DNA of 64,000 nucleotides, from assembly GCA_025890175.1 (NCBI GenBank), contig JANPYM010000013.1:243821-307820 (forward strand). The letters are read 5' to 3'. Below are positions 56,173 through 64,000 of this stretch, piece by piece; within the stretch, counting starts at the first letter, position 1; each line of letters begins with the position of its first letter. The notes beneath the pieces are model-generated. The model saw only the letters and a list, made by a program, of their open reading frames with translations. It did not search any database and was not told where the DNA came from. The translations under genes and the position numbers were made by a program. The stretch comes from Ciborinia camelliae. Lineage: Eukaryota > Ascomycota > Leotiomycetes > Helotiales > Sclerotiniaceae.

Positions 56173-57122
56173 CTAAAGAACCTGATGTTTAACCAAAACA
56201 TCTCGAAGAGCCTTCGTATCAAATATCGTATCGTCAGGAATCTGATCAATGATATACGTAAGATTGGCGAATAGGTCCCCTTGATTTTTATACGCGAGAA
56301 TGGCTGGGACACCCGCATTATCGAATTCAATATCTTCGTAATGGACGCGCACGAAATGGACTGTGGGGTTGGCGTCGACGAGGGGGAGAAGGGCTGAGTT
56401 GATTACTTGGGATACGTCGCACTGGAAGATGTGTTAGTATATTTGTATGGTTGTAGATGGATGCGATGATGAACATGGAAAGAAGAACATACCTCGGGAT
56501 CATAAACGAAAACAACAACGGTGGTTTCTCTTCCCACTTTTTCAATGGCGTCAAGATACCCCAGGGCGTCCACTTCATCGAATCTTCCATATCGCCTCAC
56601 ACTAGGACTCGTCCTCCTATTCCTAATATCCTCTCCTTTACTCTGCATCTCCACGCGGCGTTGTTGTCTCCACCTCTCCAAGAACTCCTCATCATCACTC
56701 AGTCCGCCCTCCTCCCCCGACGATCCATCCTTAAGAAACGTCGCCCTCTTATCCTCCTTTGTGATATTATTCCCCTTCAACTTATTTTTCCACCCGCCCG
56801 TCTTCCTCGCCTCCTCATAACTCCTCGCATCGGCGATAACCCCCTTAACCCCCGTCGTCCTCCCATTATCAAAGTCCTTATGCGGTAACCTCAATGGCTC
56901 ACTCAACCCCCCAAGCCCCCCCGAATTCGATCTATCAAATAATGGCATCTTCATCGTCTCTTCAATATGTCGATTATGGTGCGCGTCTTGCTCGTCGATA
57001 TCACTATTCTCCTTATCGTAACTATAATCTCTCTCGTCGTCTGGATGATCGTGATTGTCTCTCGCAGAAGCCTTCGCTAATATATTATCAAATTCTTCTT
57101 GTGCAGCAGTCTTTTCGGCCAT
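56173..57122 (-). CDS. Phosducin-like protein
   Basis: Exons 57122-56493 and 56421-56173 (phase 0), 292 residues. The N-terminal half is acidic and helical (EKTAAQEEFDNILAKASARD). GVKGVIADARSYEEARK and FLERWRQQRRVEMQ belong to the phosducin Gbeta-binding region. The C-terminal half is the thioredoxin fold (YLDAIEKVGRETTVVVFVYD, NPTVHFVRVHYEDIEFD, GVPAILAYKNQGDLFANLTY) without the redox CxxC. Family role: with the CCT chaperonin, folds and assembles G-protein beta-gamma dimers. The layout fits the PhLP1/BDM-1 type rather than the shorter Plp2/Plp3 type. Confidence 0.9.
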
Positions 57123-59450
57123 TGTGAAAGTTTATAACGAGGCAAGGGAGCCACGAGATCTTGTAGTGTTTGGAGTTTGGTGGAGTGCTTAGGGCGCTTG
57201 AAGATGTGCAGGAAGGATCGCGTGGAAAGGTAAGGCGTGGCGTTCTAGAGGCGGGTAATTCCCAGCCAAGTATGACACAGTAGACCTGGTGAACTCGTGT
57301 TGTTTTGAAATTTGCAGGCCTCAGATGTATTTTTTTGCGCCGATGTAGTAGGTATGCTAGGTAGCTGAAATTTGGTCGTCCGGTTGGCGAACTTGGCTTG
57401 CTAAATTCTTAGAGATGAGATATTCCTGCGCAAGGGCCCCAAGGTAGGGAAAGCCTGGGGGAAATTGTTGAATCGTGAAACGAAGTGTGATTATAATGGC
57501 GGTTGCAGAATCATGTAGGTATGGAGGTTTTGGTTTCATATATATTATTACACAGACAGCTTTGGCTTCTTCTTTCTGTATTTTGTTGAGGTCCAGGTCT
57601 CCAAGATAAGATAGGGTTTTCAGCTGGGAAACTTTTGGTTGCTTACGTTGTTCTCTTTGAGTCTTGAAGGATTCCAGAAGATGGATCCTCTTTATAGAAT
57701 TTGAATATGTATTTCTTTTCTTGTTTCTTCTGTTCTCAACACCGCCTCGTTCCATATATGGATAATTGGACTGGATTTGGTCAAAGGAAAGAGCATATGA
57801 TGGCTATTGCGTACCTAGAAGGTTAGATTCCAACTGTTTGTTTTTATTTATTTTACTCTCCTTCATCATCAGTGATGGTTGATCGGAGTGGTCGCAGGGG
57901 TAACAGGGGTCGCAGTAGTCCCAGGGGTAGAATTTGGGTGTGGATTTTCTCGATAATAGTGCAATATGCAACTAATACTCTGGATATGCGTGTGTATGCG
58001 TACTTGATATGCGCGTGTCCCTGACTATTTCACTTGGGCTCAGGGGTTTCATATTCAATTGACAAGGTATAATTAGTCTCTCTCCTGTTACATCCAGATG
58101 CCATATCCATACCGGTACCTATAAATGCGGGAGAAGGGGAAGGGGAAGGGGGAAAGGGAAGGGGGGGGAAGAAGACGGGATTCCCAATTTGATCTCTGCG
58201 CAGTGGCAATATATACAGGACTGTACGGAGTAGTCTGTAGGTATTCTAATTTCCAACATCACTTGATACCGGTTAGGTATCTGAGATCACACAAACCTCG
58301 AGCTGATAGCCTCGAATCCTACGGAGTATATCTCACCGCCACGACATCTCCTGATCAGTGATTATCGCCACCGACGCCCTATGTAGAAAATAATGACGTT
58401 TGTGCATGTTGAGGTTTTTCTCATGTATATTAATAGACATACATCCTCAAGGATCCCATCACCCGCCACCCGTGTCTTAATGCCATGAGATTCTTACTTC
58501 CTTGGATTTTCTAGAAGACTCGTGGAATCCGGGTCCCTTTCTCAGGGTTTAGGCCGTCTCATGCATAGATAGGTAGATATATACCTTGGTCTTAATTTAC
58601 ATTGTTAAGAAAACCGGTGGTTTGGGGGTGGATATCTTGGATTCTTGGTACGTTTCGTAACATCCGACCTAAACAATATTCATCCACGTTCATCCACGTT
58701 CATCCAAAATCACCAACTTCATCACATCTATCCAACTTTCTTTCCTCGGTCAGTGTACCAATCAACTATCAAACAACCGCTTATACCCAATTTCTAAAAC
58801 CTAACCACCTACATTATCCCCCCCAAGATATTGCTCTTACTAGCAAGCCCAAAGAGTTTCGAGTTTCGAGTTTGAAGTTTCCAGTTTCGAGTTTTGACTT
58901 TCGAACTCTAACAGGTCTGATCTTTCATTACAGTACATCTTGTAAGTTGCAAGAGCCACCTTTCGTTCAATACGGATGGGTATACTCCTTCATACCTACC
59001 TACTCTCAGACTCATTCTCAGTACATTATCAAAGCCCTTCTCTTCTCGTCACATCACCATAATCTCATAAAAACTCATCTCATATCACATGTCATATCAC
59101 ACATATCCATCACATCACATCACCACTCTTCCCTCAGCTCAGCCTCCATTGCCTCGTGTCATGTCAATCTGAATCAAATCTAGAAATATATGAAGCTCGT
59201 CCGTTATTATATAATATGATATGATATCATTTCTAATATCATCTCATCTCATCTCATATCTCAGAATCCTACCGCAGTCTCCAGACTACTCTCCCTCCAT
59301 GATCCCATCCCACGTTCCAATCTATCGGGACTCGGGAATCGTATTTTCGTTTCGTATATGATATAGTTATATATCTACATAACATTATATTATCATCCTA
59401 CGTTACACCTAATTTCATAACGTATATCCAAAACATAACTTTTAATACTT
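57123..59450. other. Gene-free region before the AT-rich block
   Basis: Minus frame 57357-57755 (132 codons) and plus frame 58602-59183 (opens at TTG) have no family character and no splice context. Patches: gggga runs near 58130-58165, cgagttt triplets near 58858-58895, cacatca/catatcac patches near 59080-59125. No RNA gene recognised. Confidence 0.5.
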
Positions 59451-61264
<1,814 letters not shown>

Positions 61265-61730
61265 GGGGGCAAGCCCCCAAACCCCCATTCCTCGCTACGC
61301 TCGATTTGTAGGTTCGATGTATAGGCTAGATAGGTTCGTAGGTTCGTAGGTTTGTAGGTTCGTAGGTTCGTAGGTTCGTAGGTTCGGTAGGTTCGGTAGG
61401 TTCGGTTCGGTTCGGTAGTACGATTCGGCAGGTAGGTTCGTACGTACGTAGATTCGTAGGTTCGTACGATTCGTAGGGTAGGTAGGTAGATAGGTTCGGC
61501 TAGGTTCGGCTAGGTTCGGCTAGGTAGGCTAGGTAGGCTAGGGTAGGCTAGGTAGGTTAGGTAAGCTAGGTAGGTTAGGTAAGCTAGGTAGGTTAGGTAA
61601 GCTAGGTAGGTTAGGTAAGCTAGGTAGGTTAGGTAGGCTAGGTAGGTTAGGTAAGCATGCGACCGGGATCTCTGGCTCGACCGGGATCTTTAGCGAGCCA
61701 GTTAAAAGATACGGATCAATAATTATGACC
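61265..61730. repeat. GC hairpin plus taggttcg and 18-bp minisatellites
   Basis: Opens with a perfect short hairpin, gggggc-aa-gccccc (61265-61278), then a ccaaacccccattcctcgct string and ctacgctcg. Next are gtaggttcg units with variants (about 61308-61530) and about six copies of an 18-bp unit, ctaggtaggttaggtaag (about 61532-61653). A short duplicated string (cgaccgggatct / tcgaccgggatctt) lies near 61661-61690. Confidence 0.85.
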
Positions 61731-61859
61731 ATTCAGAAGCGACCTTAAAAATGGTACATCTTCAGAAAATGGCCTCCATTGTAGAAAGAACATTACGTAA
61801 TCATAAAAAACATGGTACTTTGAAATTGAACTTGATTCTTCGAATCCATAAATAATAAA

Positions 61860-63640
61860 ATAAATTAATAAACAAAATTTATAATAATTTAAAATTTATA
61901 ATAATAAAAAAAAGGAAAAGCTTTTTTTTATTTTTGTTTTTGTTTCAATTTTACAATTTATTATTAATATTTATTAATTTTTTTTATAATAATAATATTT
62001 TCAATTTTCGTTTTAAATTTATTATTAATAATTATTTTTTTTTATATTATTATTTTATTTATTATAAATACAAAATAATTAATTTATTATCCTACCATTT
62101 TAAAAAAAATTTAAAATCCCTATTTTTTTATTAATATATATAAAAAAAAAGTTTTTATTATTATAAAAATATAAAAAATAATTAAATATAAAAATAATAA
62201 ATATTGTTTAATAAAAGGTAATTAATAACATTATAAAATTAATTTATAAAAAATTTTTTATTTTAAAACAATTAAAAATTATTAATAATACTTTTTTTTT
62301 TAAATATATTAATTAAAATATTAATAAATATTAAAAAAGAAATAAATATTTTTAAAATATATTATAAAAAATAATAATAATAAAAAATATTTAATATTTT
62401 TTTGAAATTAAAAAGTTAATAATTTATAAATAATAAAGAATAAATATTTGTATTTAATAAATAATAATTGTATAAATTAAAAACTTAATTTAATTTAATA
62501 AAAAGAATATTATAAATAAATTCTATAATTCAAAAAATATACTTTTGCTTTTATAATTGTTTTTATATTAATACAATTTTTTTTAATAATTTATTTAAAG
62601 AAATATTAATAAATATAATATTTAAAATATTTAATATAATAATTTCGATATATAAAGTTTTTCAAATCTTTAAAACTTAATTTAATTAAATATAGATCAA
62701 AAAAATATAATAAAAAATATCGAATTAAAATTTTATAATTTATTATCGCTTTTTTAATCTTGTTTACAAAAGTATAGTAAGCCGAAGTATTATTCATTAT
62801 AATAATAAATCGTAGGTTAGGGTATAAATTGTATACAAATAGGATATTTTTAATAATAAAATTATAAAAAATGTTTGTATTGAAAATATTTAAAAAGATA
62901 ATTGATATAATATAATTTTTAATTGTATATGTTAATAATATCGAAACTTTTGTATAATCTATTAATCATTTTTGTATCTTTGCTTTAATATTTTTTTAAT
63001 TATATTTATATTTATAATTATTAGTATAGTTATTATTATTTAATTTGTTGATATAGATAATTTGATTTTATTAAAAGAATTATATTTTATTTATTTAATT
63101 GTTTTTTAGCTTTACATTTCTTTGGATTATCTTTATTGTTAATTATTTATAAATAAAATCAATTTTTTTAATTATTTTGTAAATTATTAATTAATTAATT
63201 TTTATATTAAATATTTTTTAAAAAATTTTTATAATTTTATTTTGGTATAATTATAATAATTTATTATAAACTTTATTAATTATTTTATTTATTTTAAAAG
63301 TTATAATATTAATTAAACTTTCAAAAAAAAAAAATTTAAATTTATTTTTTTGAATATAATTTAAATATTTTTTAATTGTTTTTGTAATAATATTATAAAA
63401 TATAACAATTATTTTATAAAAGTTTGAAATAATAGATTTTTTATAGTTTATTAATGTATAATTAATTTTATTGAAATTTGTAATATAGATATAAGAAGGT
63501 ATTTTGAGAATTTTATATATCGTTAAAATAATAAACTAGATTTTAGTTTTAATTTGATATATTTATTAAATTATTTAAAAATTTGATTATAAAGTTATTA
63601 TTAATTAATATAAATATTGAAGCTTTAAAAAATTATTTTG
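61860..63640. repeat. Extremely AT-rich block (RIP-like), part 2
   Basis: About 1.8 kb of A/T-rich DNA with sharp compositional edges at about 61855 and 63640. It encloses the Tc1/mariner relic below. No clear terminal inverted repeats found by eye. Confidence 0.75.
62606..63123 (-). pseudogene. RIP-degraded Tc1/mariner (DDE_3) transposase relic
   Basis: A single minus-strand frame from about 63123 to 62606 still shows the fungal Tc1/mariner transposase plan. It has RNVKLKNN..., then NQIIYINKLNNN (first acidic-residue strand), KVSILLTYTIKNYIISIIF, NLYPNLRFIIIMNNTSAYYT (the usual MDNASxH strand) and LYFFDLYLIKLSFKDLKNF (the usual PPYSPDLNPIE...LK string). Pro to Leu/Phe, Asp to Asn, Glu to Lys and Trp/Gln/Arg to stop are exactly the changes that C-to-T/G-to-A RIP makes. 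Stops lie in the upstream part. The element is dead. Confidence 0.75.
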
Positions 63641-64000
63641 AGGTGCCCAAGCGAAAACATTAAAAAATCATGTTTTGGACATATATTATGAAATTAGGTG
63701 TATATGCATATAGGTATATACATATACCCAGCAAACCCAGTTGAACTCTAGCATTATGCATAGATTAGAATTTATAAATGTCCATTCAGCATTACATCAC
63801 ATTACAGGAGCCAACCCTATATTACAGTAGCGACTCGTACCTAGCTAGCATAAATAAAAATAACGTATAAATACAAATATAAATACAAATATAAAACTGG
63901 AAACAAAAGAGACAACTATCTACCTACCTTAGCATAAACCTCATCTATCATCCCCTCCTTTCCCCTCCCCTCTCTATATCCAAATTCAACCCAACCCCAT
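63641..64000. other. Flank after the AT-rich block, no gene seen
   Basis: Normal base composition returns. Short patches (tatatgcatataggtatatacatata near 63697; acatcacattacag near 63792; ataaatacaa near 63867-63890). No gene. Confidence 0.5.

Noticed and set aside
57357..57755. Minus-strand 132-codon frame
   Set aside because: No recognisable domain, no splice context, and located in a region of promoter-like composition; could not be supported.
58602..59183. Plus-strand 193-codon frame
   Set aside because: Opens at TTG, consists of His/Ser/Thr-rich low-complexity sequence derived from cat/tca patches.
61308..61653. Possible CRISPR-like or telomeric array
   Set aside because: Short units are contiguous without spacers and the unit (taggttcg, ctaggtaggttaggtaag) is not TTAGGG; a plain minisatellite in a eukaryote.

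Overview
The window is nuclear DNA of a filamentous ascomycete. The genes carry short GT-AG introns, mostly 45-100 bp, with CTAAC/CTGAC-type branch sites. They encode fungal proteins such as Erg6, Slt11, zuotin, Nup57, Tom5 and Mzm1, and the AT-rich, transposon-bearing blocks look RIP-mutated. Protein style and gene content suggest a Leotiomycete, possibly Botrytis/Sclerotinia-like, but that is inference. I re-joined exons by eye; splice phases were checked arithmetically for every multi-exon model.

Layout. 1-10 kb: edge of an unknown minus-strand gene, a coiled-coil protein with an apparent G-run frameshift, a microsatellite-rich tract, a BAR-like/SH3 protein, and a secreted CE5 cutinase/acetylxylan esterase. 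10-18.5 kb: a DUF2439 (Mte1/Dbl2-like) protein, a Cys/His-rich two-TM protein and a DUF1993 protein. 18.5-23.3 kb: repeat-rich accessory DNA with a tandem pair of divergent paralogues that look like NACHT/STAND NTPase cores lacking a Walker A loop. 24-33 kb: ERG6, SLT11, MZM1, an unknown low-complexity protein with another G-run frameshift, and zuotin. 33.8-46.6 kb: an eight-exon SLIP-GC-like large GTPase, a complex I CHCH subunit, NUP57, a GNAT, TOM5 and mitochondrial glycine decarboxylase P-protein. 46.6-52 kb: about 5.5 kb with no convincing gene but degenerate repeated blocks. 52-57.1 kb: a divergent pair, thymine-7-hydroxylase and isoorotate decarboxylase, which fit as consecutive parts of thymine-to-uracil salvage, then a phosducin-like protein. 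59.4-63.7 kb: extremely AT-rich DNA with a RIP-degraded Tc1/mariner transposase, a roughly 400-bp uninterrupted (TTTA)n tract and GC-richer minisatellites.

Most genes are conserved housekeeping genes with no operon-like logic. The two regions with genuine collective interest are the thymine salvage pair with GATA-factor-like sites in its shared promoter, and the P-loop-less STAND-like duplication, in which one copy appears to have been truncated by a minisatellite. Several small mitochondrial genes (TOM5, MZM1, the complex I subunit) are split into tiny exons, so simple ORF calling misses them.
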